DNA of 64,000 nucleotides from Sulfuricurvum sp. (lineage in GTDB: Bacteria > Campylobacterota > Campylobacteria > Campylobacterales > Sulfurimonadaceae): NCBI RefSeq assembly GCF_028713855.1, contig NZ_JAQTNN010000002.1, forward strand, positions 124,001 to 188,000. The letters are read 5' to 3'. Below the pieces are notes generated by a model. It was not told the DNA's origin and did no database searches. It was given only the letters and a program-made list of their open reading frames with translations. Of the stretch, positions 17,245 through 25,301 are shown one piece after another. The position numbers were made by a program, and so were the translations under genes. The first letter of the stretch is position 1. Each line of letters opens with the position of its first letter.

Positions 17245-18236
17245 GAACTTCGGAAACAATCGCGACGATGAGTGCAATGATCGGTGCAAAAATCCCTACC
17301 TTTTTATGGGGTCCTCCGGGGATCGGGAAATCGTCTATCATTAAACAGATTGCTCGTGATGAGGGGATTGAATGTATCGATTTGCGTTTATCTCTGATGG
17401 ATCCGACCGATCTCAAAGGGATTCCATTTTATGAGAAAGATACCCATACAGCATTGTGGGCACCACCGTCGTTTTTGCCGCGAGAGGGTCGGGGGATACT
17501 GTTTCTCGATGAACTGAATTCCGCCGCTCCCGCCGTACAAGCTTCGGCGTATCAGCTGATTTTGGATCGTAGAGTTGGTGAATATATTCTCCCTGATGGG
17601 TGGGCGATTGTTGCAGCCGGAAATCGTGAGGGGGATCGCGGGGTAGTGTACCGCCTCCCCTCACCGCTCTCAAATCGTTTTGTCCATGTCGAGATGGAGG
17701 TGAATGTCCAAGATTGGCGGGAATGGGCGATAAAACGGGGAGTGGATGCACGGATTGTCGCGTATATCGGATTTAAAAATGATGCCCTTTTTACATTTGA
17801 TCCGACCGCCAATGAACGGAGTTTTGCGACACCTAGAAGCTGGGAAGCGGTTCATCTGATCTTGCAAAGCACACTTGCCCAACCTTTGTTACTCGATACC
17901 ATTGCGGGTGCGGTAGGGAAAGCTAATGCGGTGGATTTCTTGGGATTTTGCAAGGTGATGAACCTTTTACCCGATATTGATGCCATTTTACGCGGAGAAA
18001 ATGCAGAATATCCGAGTGATATTTCAGCGTTGTATGCCCTCTCATCGACTCTGGTCGGGCGAATTTTGAGCAATCCGGATGAGATAAAAATCGATCATTT
18101 ACTGCGTTATACCCTAAATCTGCAAAGCGAGTTTGCGGTAATGATCGTCCAAGATTTACAGCGTCAGGGGATCCGTATGGACCATTTGAGTGGTTATGGC
18201 GAATGGGTCAATGCCTACGCCTATCTGTTATGTTAG
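17232..18236 (+). CDS. MoxR-type AAA+ ATPase
   Basis: A 334-residue AAA+ protein with Walker A GPPGIGKSS (about residues 28-36), Walker B GILFLDELN, sensor 1 VAAGNRE, and an arginine-rich segment before SPLSNRF. These features define the MoxR branch, which works as a chaperone-like ATPase with a VWA-domain partner. The next gene encodes such a partner, and both ends overlap neighbours (13 bases upstream, 7 bases downstream), giving a tight operon. Client protein unknown. Confidence 0.9.
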   Translation: MAIVRTSETIATMSAMIGAKIPTFLWGPPGIGKSSIIKQIARDEGIECIDLRLSLMDPTDLKGIPFYEKDTHTALWAPPSFLPREGRGILFLDELNSAAPAVQASAYQLILDRRVGEYILPDGWAIVAAGNREGDRGVVYRLPSPLSNRFVHVEMEVNVQDWREWAIKRGVDARIVAYIGFKNDALFTFDPTANERSFATPRSWEAVHLILQSTLAQPLLLDTIAGAVGKANAVDFLGFCKVMNLLPDIDAILRGENAEYPSDISALYALSSTLVGRILSNPDEIKIDHLLRYTLNLQSEFAVMIVQDLQRQGIRMDHLSGYGEWVNAYAYLLC

Positions 18237-19315
18237 ATTTTTCACGCGTTAAATCCAAGCTTTTGGTGGAACATCCCTATTTCGGAACACTCTGCAGTGC
18301 ACTTGAAATCGTAGTGAACGATAACATCGAGAGCTTTACTCTGCAGGGGAATCGTTTCGAGTACCGAGAAGACTTTTTCAACACCCTTAGCGATGATCAG
18401 GTGGCATTTTCCCTCTCTAATGCCGCTCTTCACACCGTACTCTCTCATCCTTACCGTATCGGAAACCGCTCTCCTTGGCTATGGTATACTGCCTGTGAAC
18501 ATGCGATCAATAACATGCTGATCGATAACGATTTCACCCCTCCCAGTAAAATCACCTACGATCCCCGCTTTCGAGGGCAATATGCCGAAGAGATTTATGA
18601 GTTTTTAAAAGATACGATCACCCGTGAAGATATGAACGATAAAGACAGCGATTCACGCCGCAGTGATGAAAGTCTGGATCAAAAACTCCAAGGCGCACAA
18701 AATGAACAAATAGCCCAAAGCGCACTCGAAAAAGCGCAAAGCATGGAGACCCTTCCCGAAGGGCTGGAGCGGCTCATCCCTATAGTCGGTCGTGGACAAA
18801 TCGATTGGCGCAGCGAGTTGCGCGATTGTATCGGCGGATATTACATCAGTGATTATGCGATGATGCCCCCTTCCAAAAAGCTTCTTTACAGCGGTATCTA
18901 TCTCCCCAGTGCCACCTCGCATCATTTAGAACTCGTCATTGCGATCGACAGTTCGGGGTCGGTGGATGAGGTGCTTCTGGCGCAGTTTATTGCCGAGATT
19001 GAGTCGATTACCGAGCTTTTCGGCTCTTACACGATCACCGTGATCGTATGCGATGATCGAGTACGTTCACATCAGAGCTTTACCAACGGAGAATCGATAG
19101 CGTATACCCTTATAGGCGGTGGGGGAACCGATTTTATTCCTGTTTTTGAGTTTATCGAAAAGCAATTAACTCCTCCGAAGATATTACTTTATTTCACCGA
19201 TTTGGACGGTAAATTTCCGCTGTACGAGCCTCACTATGAGACGTTATGGATTGCACCTTTGAAGGCTGAAGTGCCGTTTGGACGGGTAATACCACTAAAG
19301 GATGAGAATGGTTGA
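18230..19315 (+). CDS. DUF2201/VWA-like partner of the MoxR ATPase
   Basis: The 361-residue protein has an N-terminal helical region resembling the metallopeptidase-like half of DUF2201 (ALHTVLSHPYRIGNR, then WYTACEHAINNML). The usual HE before LH is NA here, so a zinc peptidase activity is doubtful. The C-terminal VWA domain has an intact MIDAS: DSSGS (IAIDSSGSVDE), the Thr in GGGTDF, and Asp in FTDLDG. ATG at 18230 overlaps the MoxR stop and is preferred over an in-frame ATG 27 bases earlier. Such pairs assemble or activate target complexes; the target is not identifiable here. Confidence 0.82.
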   Translation: MLDFSRVKSKLLVEHPYFGTLCSALEIVVNDNIESFTLQGNRFEYREDFFNTLSDDQVAFSLSNAALHTVLSHPYRIGNRSPWLWYTACEHAINNMLIDNDFTPPSKITYDPRFRGQYAEEIYEFLKDTITREDMNDKDSDSRRSDESLDQKLQGAQNEQIAQSALEKAQSMETLPEGLERLIPIVGRGQIDWRSELRDCIGGYYISDYAMMPPSKKLLYSGIYLPSATSHHLELVIAIDSSGSVDEVLLAQFIAEIESITELFGSYTITVIVCDDRVRSHQSFTNGESIAYTLIGGGGTDFIPVFEFIEKQLTPPKILLYFTDLDGKFPLYEPHYETLWIAPLKAEVPFGRVIPLKDENG

Positions 19316-20561
19316 AAACGCATTAAAAATTTTGGAACATTCAAACCTCTTTATCACCGGCGGTGCGGGATCGGGTAAAACGACACTGACTCGTGCGCTG
19401 ATCGAGGATGCGGTGCAAAAAGGTAAATCGGTTGCCCGTCTCGCCTCGACGGGGATGGCGGCGACCCTCATCGGGGGACAGACTCTCCACAGTTTTTTTG
19501 ATTTGGGGATTGCCAATTCCCAAGAGGAGTTGGAGCGTAACGGCAAACTCGACCCTTCCAAAAAGATCATCAAACTCATTCACTCTATGCAGATCATCGT
19601 CATCGACGAGATTTCGATGGTGGGGGCAGCGTTACTCGATATGATTCGTTTGCGTTTGTTGCAATCAGAGTTTACGGGGCGAGTGATTGTTGTTGGGGAT
19701 TTTTTACAGCTTCCACCCGTCGTGCGGGGGAATGAGCCGATCTATTTTGCGTTTGAATCTCCCAGCTGGGAGCGACTCGGATTTGAGACACTGCATTTAG
19801 AAGGGTCATACCGAACCCATGAAGCGGAGTTTTTGAGCTTGCTCGAAAAAGTACGTCATGCCCGTCTCGATGAAGAGGCTCATGAGGCGTTGGACGCATT
19901 GGTAAAACCGCTGAATGAGGATAAATCGACAATTACACTGCTGTACGGTAAAAATATCAGTGCTCAGAATCATAACCGCTCTCAGTTGGAACATCTAGGC
20001 GGAGAGAGCATAGACATCTCCACCTATGTCACGATTCATGATAAAAAGATGCAGGAGCGTGAAGTAGAGCGATTTATGAGTGAAAGCCGAATCGAACCGA
20101 CTTTAGTTCTCAAAGTAGGTGCCCCGATCCTCTTTACTCGAAACGCATGGAACTATTACAACGGGGAACGGGGACGAATCACCTCCATTGAAGAAGAGGT
20201 GATTTGGGTCAAAAAAGAGGACGGGGTGAGTGTCAAAGTAGAGCGTGTCGATACCACTAAAACACGGTGGGTAGAAAAAGGGAGTACGGCAAGCGAAGAG
20301 AAACTGATTACCCTTGGTCAGTTTCCGATTACATTGGCCTTTGCAATCACAATTCATAAATCGCAGGGGATGAGCTTGGCAGATTACGTCATCGAGACCA
20401 ATGAAATTTTCGCCCCTTCACAGTTTTATGTGGCGCTTTCCCGCTCCGTATCGGCACACCGTGTGACATTGATTCGTCCGAATCGAGGGTGGGAGAAGCT
20501 TTGTTTTGTCCATCCCAAAGCGAGAGTATTTACGGAGAAACAATTTTTTATTATGAGATAG
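19308..20561 (+). CDS. PIF1/RecD-like superfamily 1 helicase
   Basis: A 417-residue ATPase with the superfamily 1B helicase motifs in order: motif I GGAGSGKTTL (about residue 19), motif II VIDEISMVG, motif III GDFLQLPPV, motif IV region GSYRTHE, motif V AFAITIHKSQGMSL and motif VI YVALSRS. It probably moves 5'-3' on single-stranded DNA, acting in replication or repair. AAGGA lies 5 bases before ATG 19308, which is chosen over ATG 19302. It overlaps the VWA gene by 8 bases, so it belongs to the same transcript, an unusual partner for a MoxR/VWA pair. Confidence 0.88.
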   Translation: MVENALKILEHSNLFITGGAGSGKTTLTRALIEDAVQKGKSVARLASTGMAATLIGGQTLHSFFDLGIANSQEELERNGKLDPSKKIIKLIHSMQIIVIDEISMVGAALLDMIRLRLLQSEFTGRVIVVGDFLQLPPVVRGNEPIYFAFESPSWERLGFETLHLEGSYRTHEAEFLSLLEKVRHARLDEEAHEALDALVKPLNEDKSTITLLYGKNISAQNHNRSQLEHLGGESIDISTYVTIHDKKMQEREVERFMSESRIEPTLVLKVGAPILFTRNAWNYYNGERGRITSIEEEVIWVKKEDGVSVKVERVDTTKTRWVEKGSTASEEKLITLGQFPITLAFAITIHKSQGMSLADYVIETNEIFAPSQFYVALSRSVSAHRVTLIRPNRGWEKLCFVHPKARVFTEKQFFIMR

Positions 20562-20574
20562 AATCAAAACAAGG

Positions 20575-20580
20575 TATGAT
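20575..20580 (+). promoter_or_regulatory. Possible -10 box for the photosensory operon
   Basis: TATGAT lies 34 bases before the ATG of the first phytochrome gene. It matches the -10 consensus at five of six bases; no -35 is evident. Confidence 0.3.
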
Positions 20581-20613
20581 AAAACATAAGGTTTGAAAAA
20601 GAAAGATAATTTG

Positions 20614-22197
20614 ATGATTGATAAACTACTCACAACGTGTGATCAAGAGCCGATTCATATTCTCTCACGAATTCAACAGTCCGGTTTTGTATTTGTTGTC
20701 AGCTATGAAGATTTCAGTGTTCTTCAAGTAAGTGATAATTGTATAGATCTCATCCATTGTGATCCCGATTTTATTCTCAACAGACCGCTTCAAAACTTTT
20801 TTGATGATCTTTTTATGCAACGTATAAAAGATAATGTTACTTTGAGATTTTTCGAAAAACGTCACTTTAAAGCCTTTAGTGCAGTCAATAATTCCAAAAA
20901 ACTTTTTTGTGCTGTCCATTGTGAAGAAAGATTTATTATTCTTGAAATAAGTGTTGAAAATAGTGCATTGGATATGAGCACAGAAATGATGTTCACAAGA
21001 GCAGTTTCATACGATAACCCACAACTCCCATTAATTGATCTTCTCCATTCTATCGCTTCCACTGTTCAAGACATCAGCGATTTTGATCGTGTTTTGATTT
21101 ATAAATTTGATGAAGACAACAACGGTACTGTGTTGGCCCAAGTAGAAAAAACATTCAGTGAAAACTTTTTAGGTCACCATTTTCCGGCATCAGATATCCC
21201 GGTACAAGCGCGTGCTCTCTATTTGAAAAACCGGTTTCGCATTATCGAAAATGTTGAGGAAAGCAGTGCTGTTCTCATCCCGACCATTAACCCATTGACC
21301 AACACCCCGCTTGATATGACTTTTTGCTATTCTCGCAGTGTATCTCCTATTCACCTGCAATATCTAAAAAACATGGGTGTGAATTCTTCGATGTCTATAT
21401 CTTTGATTATTCAAAATAAATTATGGGGATTGGTAGTATGCCATCATCCGAGTCCAAAAAAAATACCGTACGGTTTATATGAAAGCTATTCTCTTTTAAG
21501 TACCGTTTTTTCATCTCAAATTGAACAAAAAGAACATCTTATCCGTTATCAAGAATCGTCTGAATTACGTTTAAAACGGGAACTTTTTCTCAATTCACTT
21601 GGTTCTAAAAGTGATCTAACTTTTGTAAGTGCACTTACTGAAGAAATTGCAGTTTTGGAAACAGTTCTACCGTGTGATATCGCGGCTGTATATTACGAGG
21701 AAGATTTTATTGCCAGCAATGCGAAAGTTCCCGGATCAGAGCTATTTGATCTGCTTAGAATTATAAAAAATAATTTTAATGGCCAGTGCTTTCAGACTTC
21801 TCGCTTAGGAATTGAATTTCCTCAAGTTGCCCATTTTTCAATACCATTAGGGGGAATAATCGCAATTGAAATTTCCAATATTAACAATGCTTATCTTATG
21901 TTTATCCGATTCGAACAAATTTCTACGATCGAATGGGCAGGAGAACCGACCAAACAGTTCAATACAGAGAAAGGTATTTCTGTCATTAACCCCCGAGCTT
22001 CGTTTGAAAGCTGGAAAGAGATTGTAACTGGAACATCTCTCCCATTTTCTAGCGAAGAGCTCGATTCGGCACGACAATTATCTGAAGACCTTTACCGCGT
22101 TTATAACCAATGCAGAGTATCAGAAGAAACACGACAACTGAAAGCATTGCACACTCAACTTTTCGAATTAATAGAATGCAATCCCGAAGAAATGTAA
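20614..22197 (+). CDS. Phytochrome photosensory core without output domain
   Basis: A 527-residue bacteriophytochrome core. Cys9 in CDQEPIHI is placed exactly like the biliverdin-linking Cys of bacterial phytochromes. The PAS domain covers about 10-115, GAF about 140-300 with PASDIP and SPIHLQYLKNMGV (chromophore-pocket Asp and His) and the second pocket His in VCHHP, and PHY about 310-500 with the tongue motifs WAGEP and PRASF. The usual PHG after the Cys motif is QSG. After PHY only about 30 helical residues remain, so no kinase, GGDEF or other output is fused. It probably signals by contact with another protein. ATG 20614 is preferred over a TTG 21 bases earlier. Confidence 0.88.
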   Translation: MIDKLLTTCDQEPIHILSRIQQSGFVFVVSYEDFSVLQVSDNCIDLIHCDPDFILNRPLQNFFDDLFMQRIKDNVTLRFFEKRHFKAFSAVNNSKKLFCAVHCEERFIILEISVENSALDMSTEMMFTRAVSYDNPQLPLIDLLHSIASTVQDISDFDRVLIYKFDEDNNGTVLAQVEKTFSENFLGHHFPASDIPVQARALYLKNRFRIIENVEESSAVLIPTINPLTNTPLDMTFCYSRSVSPIHLQYLKNMGVNSSMSISLIIQNKLWGLVVCHHPSPKKIPYGLYESYSLLSTVFSSQIEQKEHLIRYQESSELRLKRELFLNSLGSKSDLTFVSALTEEIAVLETVLPCDIAAVYYEEDFIASNAKVPGSELFDLLRIIKNNFNGQCFQTSRLGIEFPQVAHFSIPLGGIIAIEISNINNAYLMFIRFEQISTIEWAGEPTKQFNTEKGISVINPRASFESWKEIVTGTSLPFSSEELDSARQLSEDLYRVYNQCRVSEETRQLKALHTQLFELIECNPEEM

Positions 22198-22199
22198 AA

Positions 22200-22221
22200 A
22201 GGCACTTTTAAGGCACTTTTA
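22200..22221 (+). promoter_or_regulatory. Perfect tandem 11-bp direct repeat, candidate operator
   Basis: AGGCACTTTTA occurs twice head to tail (22200-22210 and 22211-22221) in the 31-base gap between the phytochrome core and the winged-helix/LOV gene. OmpR/PhoB-type winged-helix proteins classically bind direct repeats with an 11-bp period, and the next gene encodes a protein with that fold. Autoregulation is inference. Confidence 0.5.
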
Positions 22222-22224
22222 CAT

Positions 22225-22230
22225 TACAAT
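22225..22230 (+). promoter_or_regulatory. Possible internal -10 box before the LOV gene
   Basis: TACAAT lies directly after the tandem repeat and would start a transcript at about 22237, next to the in-frame ATG at 22238. There is no ribosome site, which suits a leaderless message. Confidence 0.35.
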
Positions 22231-22957
22231 GAGCTTTATGGATGCGAATCAACTCATTAAATTATCGGAAAATTGCTATTGGAGCCCTTCTGATGAAGCA
22301 ATAGTACAGGATAATATAACTGAACTTCTCCCTGTAACTATGACAAAATTGATAAAATTTTTTGTTGAAAATCATGACAGACCAATCAGCAGTGTCGATA
22401 TTTTCTTCGCTATATGGGATGACTATGAAAAAGAATATAACGCAAAAAATGTTCGCAATTTAATTAGTAGTCTCAGAAAAAAAATACCGCTTATAAATAT
22501 CAACAACTATTACGGCGGACGGTATGTACTCAAAAAATATCGTGATAACACCCCTGATATAAGCGATTATCTGATTGAAATTCTAGACCAAGCTAAAAAT
22601 GGGATGATTATTACCGATCCGAACATAAGTGATAATCCTATTGTATTTGTTAATGAAGCTTTTACGGAAATGTTTGGTTATTTGCCGGAGGAAGTCATCG
22701 GACGAAACAGCCGTTTTCTCCAAGGCGAAGACCGTGATCAACCTGCTCTTGATAAAATCCGAGCTGCGATCAAAGAAGAAAAAGATATTACGGTAACCGT
22801 GCGAAATTATACAAAAGAGGGGCAATTGGTTTACAATGAATTGTCCATTAGTCCTATTTTTGACAAAAAAACTGAAAGAATAAAATATTTTTTAGGAATT
22901 GAAAAAAATGTGACCGCTATCCAAGATATCATCAAAAAAATTAAAGCTATTGTCTGA
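22229..22957 (+). CDS. Winged-helix DNA-binding protein with cysteine-less LOV domain
   Basis: The first 105 residues look like an OmpR/PhoB-type winged helix (RPISSVDIFFAIWDDYE, NVRNLISSLRKKIPL, then the wing YYGGRYVL). A LOV-type PAS domain follows (about 118-240): NPIVFVNEAFTEMFGY, EEVIGRNSRFLQG, then TVTVRNYTKEG. In photoactive LOV domains the motif is NCRFLQ; here codon 22709-22711 is AGC, so the adduct-forming Cys is Ser161. FMN binding residues (N160, R162, Q165) are kept. No receiver domain is present. The order winged helix then LOV is the reverse of well-known LOV-HTH regulators. An alternative start is ATG 22238. Confidence 0.85.
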   Translation: MSFMDANQLIKLSENCYWSPSDEAIVQDNITELLPVTMTKLIKFFVENHDRPISSVDIFFAIWDDYEKEYNAKNVRNLISSLRKKIPLININNYYGGRYVLKKYRDNTPDISDYLIEILDQAKNGMIITDPNISDNPIVFVNEAFTEMFGYLPEEVIGRNSRFLQGEDRDQPALDKIRAAIKEEKDITVTVRNYTKEGQLVYNELSISPIFDKKTERIKYFLGIEKNVTAIQDIIKKIKAIV

Positions 22958-22960
22958 CGT

Positions 22961-24691
22961 ATGTTGAAACAGCCAATAGAAATAGTCAAAAATGATGAAG
23001 TTATACAGGCGATTATTGATCAAATTCCTGATCCGATACTCTATATAAAACCTGATTATACGGTTACATTGATGAACAAAGCAGCCAATAATTTAGATCT
23101 TTCGGTTTCCATCAATGATAGTGCAAAATGTTACAATCTTATTCATCATAGCCGATTTCCTTGCACCGAAGATATTGAATATTGTCCACTTGAGCATGTT
23201 CGTTCTACTAAAAAACCATCTATTTCTCGACATCAACGGATTGATAAAAAAGGTGATCTACACCATGTTGAAATTAGTGTCAGCCCAATGATGGATAATG
23301 AAGGTTCCATCATTGGCTATCTTGAGGTAATGCACGATATTACTGAACATCTCTCCATCCAGCATAAATTACTTCAAGAGGCACAAAGACTATCTCATAT
23401 ATCGATGCATGACCCGTTAACGATGCTGCCTAATCGAAAACTGCTAACCGATCGTATTGATCAAGCTATAGAGCATAAAAGCCGCTCGGGTGAAATGTTT
23501 GGCGTGTTTTTTGTCGATTTAGACCATTTTAAGAATATCAATGATTCTTTGGGACATTTAATGGGAGATAAGCTCCTTATTGAAGTGGCAAAACGGATGC
23601 GGCAAGTATGTCGAAAAGGAGATACCGTCTCTCGTATAGGAGGAGATGAATTTGTCCTTGTTATCGAAAATGGAATTTCTAATACTCATTTTGTCACGGT
23701 AGCCGCAAAAATACAGAGTCTTTTCAATGACCCTTTTATAATCGACGGAGAAAAGATATTCAGTACCTGCAGTATCGGTATAAGTGTTTTTCCTCAGGAT
23801 GGGACAACGACAGAAACACTGCTTAATAATGCGGACGTAGCAATGTACGCGTCAAAAAATGTCGGTCGAAATCAATTTCGTTTTTTCTCATCGGATATGA
23901 CGCAACAAGCCTACGCTTATCTTCAAATGGGGGACGATTTAAAAACTGCTATATTCAATGAAGAATTTGTTCTCCATTATCAACCGCTCTTCGATTTTCA
24001 TTCAAAAGTATGTTCAAGTATTGAAGTATTAATACGCTGGAATCATCCGCAAAAAGGGTTTATGCGTCCTGATGACTTTTTGCCGGTTGCTAAAAAAGCG
24101 GGGTTGATGAAAGAGATCGATTTGTGGGTAATTCAAAAAGCATTTGATACCTTTTCAGCATTGTTATCACGTAATATTGCACCTGATACGATTTCGGTCA
24201 ATATCACAACATCGACTTTGTTTCTCCCTGAATTTTTATCGGTGTTAGAAAAAATGATAGATAAAAGCCGTATTGATCCACATCGTATCGTATTTGAAAT
24301 TATTGAGAGTCAGCTTATCAAAGACGCCATCATTGCCCAAAATGTGATCAAAGAACTTCATAAAATCGGTATTCAGGTAGCTTTGGATAATTTTGGAACC
24401 GGATATTCATCCCTGAGTTATTTGATCGATTTTGGTATCAATACTCTTAAAATAGATCAGTCCTCTATCCATAATCTTAATGAAAAAGGGGCACTTTTGA
24501 TCAAAAGTATCGTATCACTTTCAAACACTATCGGGCTTAAAATGGTTGCTCAGGGTGTTGAAACAAAAGAGCAGCAAAGTTTTTTGATCGACAACGGTAT
24601 CAACACAATGCAAGGATATGTTATTACGAAACCGATGATTGCCAATGATTTAATCCAATTTTTAGAAAATACTTACCATAAAGCAGTATGA
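22961..24691 (+). CDS. PAS-GGDEF-EAL protein with degenerate EAL domain
   Basis: A soluble 576-residue protein. The PAS domain (about 12-130) has three cysteines in the pattern KCYNLIH, FPCTED, YCPLEH, seen in some PAS domains that may hold a metal or redox group. GGDEF is intact at 227-231 with an RxxD product site (RKGD) just before it, so it can probably make c-di-GMP. The EAL domain reads EVL at 355-357, has D476-N477 where active enzymes have two Asp, and Q531 in place of the general-base Glu of EGVE. It is therefore likely a poor or dead phosphodiesterase, perhaps a c-di-GMP sensor. The gene follows the LOV gene after three bases. Confidence 0.9.
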   Translation: MLKQPIEIVKNDEVIQAIIDQIPDPILYIKPDYTVTLMNKAANNLDLSVSINDSAKCYNLIHHSRFPCTEDIEYCPLEHVRSTKKPSISRHQRIDKKGDLHHVEISVSPMMDNEGSIIGYLEVMHDITEHLSIQHKLLQEAQRLSHISMHDPLTMLPNRKLLTDRIDQAIEHKSRSGEMFGVFFVDLDHFKNINDSLGHLMGDKLLIEVAKRMRQVCRKGDTVSRIGGDEFVLVIENGISNTHFVTVAAKIQSLFNDPFIIDGEKIFSTCSIGISVFPQDGTTTETLLNNADVAMYASKNVGRNQFRFFSSDMTQQAYAYLQMGDDLKTAIFNEEFVLHYQPLFDFHSKVCSSIEVLIRWNHPQKGFMRPDDFLPVAKKAGLMKEIDLWVIQKAFDTFSALLSRNIAPDTISVNITTSTLFLPEFLSVLEKMIDKSRIDPHRIVFEIIESQLIKDAIIAQNVIKELHKIGIQVALDNFGTGYSSLSYLIDFGINTLKIDQSSIHNLNEKGALLIKSIVSLSNTIGLKMVAQGVETKEQQSFLIDNGINTMQGYVITKPMIANDLIQFLENTYHKAV

Positions 24692-24719
24692 TGAGATATA
24701 CAACTCGAAGGAATTTTAT

Positions 24720-25301
24720 ATGACACTCCGTCAACGCCTTAAAGAATTAACCGCTCCATTTCATGCAGAACTCGAAAAAACACCCGTTGCAATTGCCCTT
24801 GCCGAGGGATCTATCACACGGGAAGACTATGCTATTTATCTAACCAAATTAGCTGCTATTCATCAAACTTTGGAACCGATTTTGATAGGAATGAGGGAAT
24901 GGGCACACTATGAAATTAATCCGGCTCTTCGTACGCGGTTTGCTTTATTAAAAGCTGATCTTGCTGCTTTGGAACAGGAAATTCCCTATACCGAATCAAC
25001 AGTTTTTATCGATACGCCTCCAACTTTTGAAACAGCTATCGGGATGATGTATGTTTTGGAAGGTTCTACCATGGGAGGGCAGATACTTTCTCGAAAACTA
25101 TCCCATATGATCGGTGCCGACGGAGTGCCTTGTACTCGATATTTTCAGGCTTATGGTGAAAATACCATGCGGTTATGGGGCGAATTTTGCCAATTTTTGG
25201 ATTGCTTTGAAGCGAAAAATCCCCTCTTAAGTGATCATGTGATTTTGGGCGCATGCGCTATGTTTTTAACTATTCAAAAAGATATGTATGAACTTAATTG
25301 A
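24720..25301 (+). CDS. bphO: Biliverdin-forming heme oxygenase
   Basis: Cleaves haem to biliverdin, CO and iron. The 193-residue protein has the proximal haem ligand in APFHAELE (His15-equivalent region) and the distal-helix signature GMMYVLEGSTMGG, followed by the C-terminal helices of the family. AAGGA precedes the start. It overlaps the second phytochrome by 14 bases, so both are translated together; biliverdin is the chromophore phytochromes need. An iron-acquisition role is less likely because no haem uptake genes are nearby. Confidence 0.93.
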   Translation: MTLRQRLKELTAPFHAELEKTPVAIALAEGSITREDYAIYLTKLAAIHQTLEPILIGMREWAHYEINPALRTRFALLKADLAALEQEIPYTESTVFIDTPPTFETAIGMMYVLEGSTMGGQILSRKLSHMIGADGVPCTRYFQAYGENTMRLWGEFCQFLDCFEAKNPLLSDHVILGACAMFLTIQKDMYELN

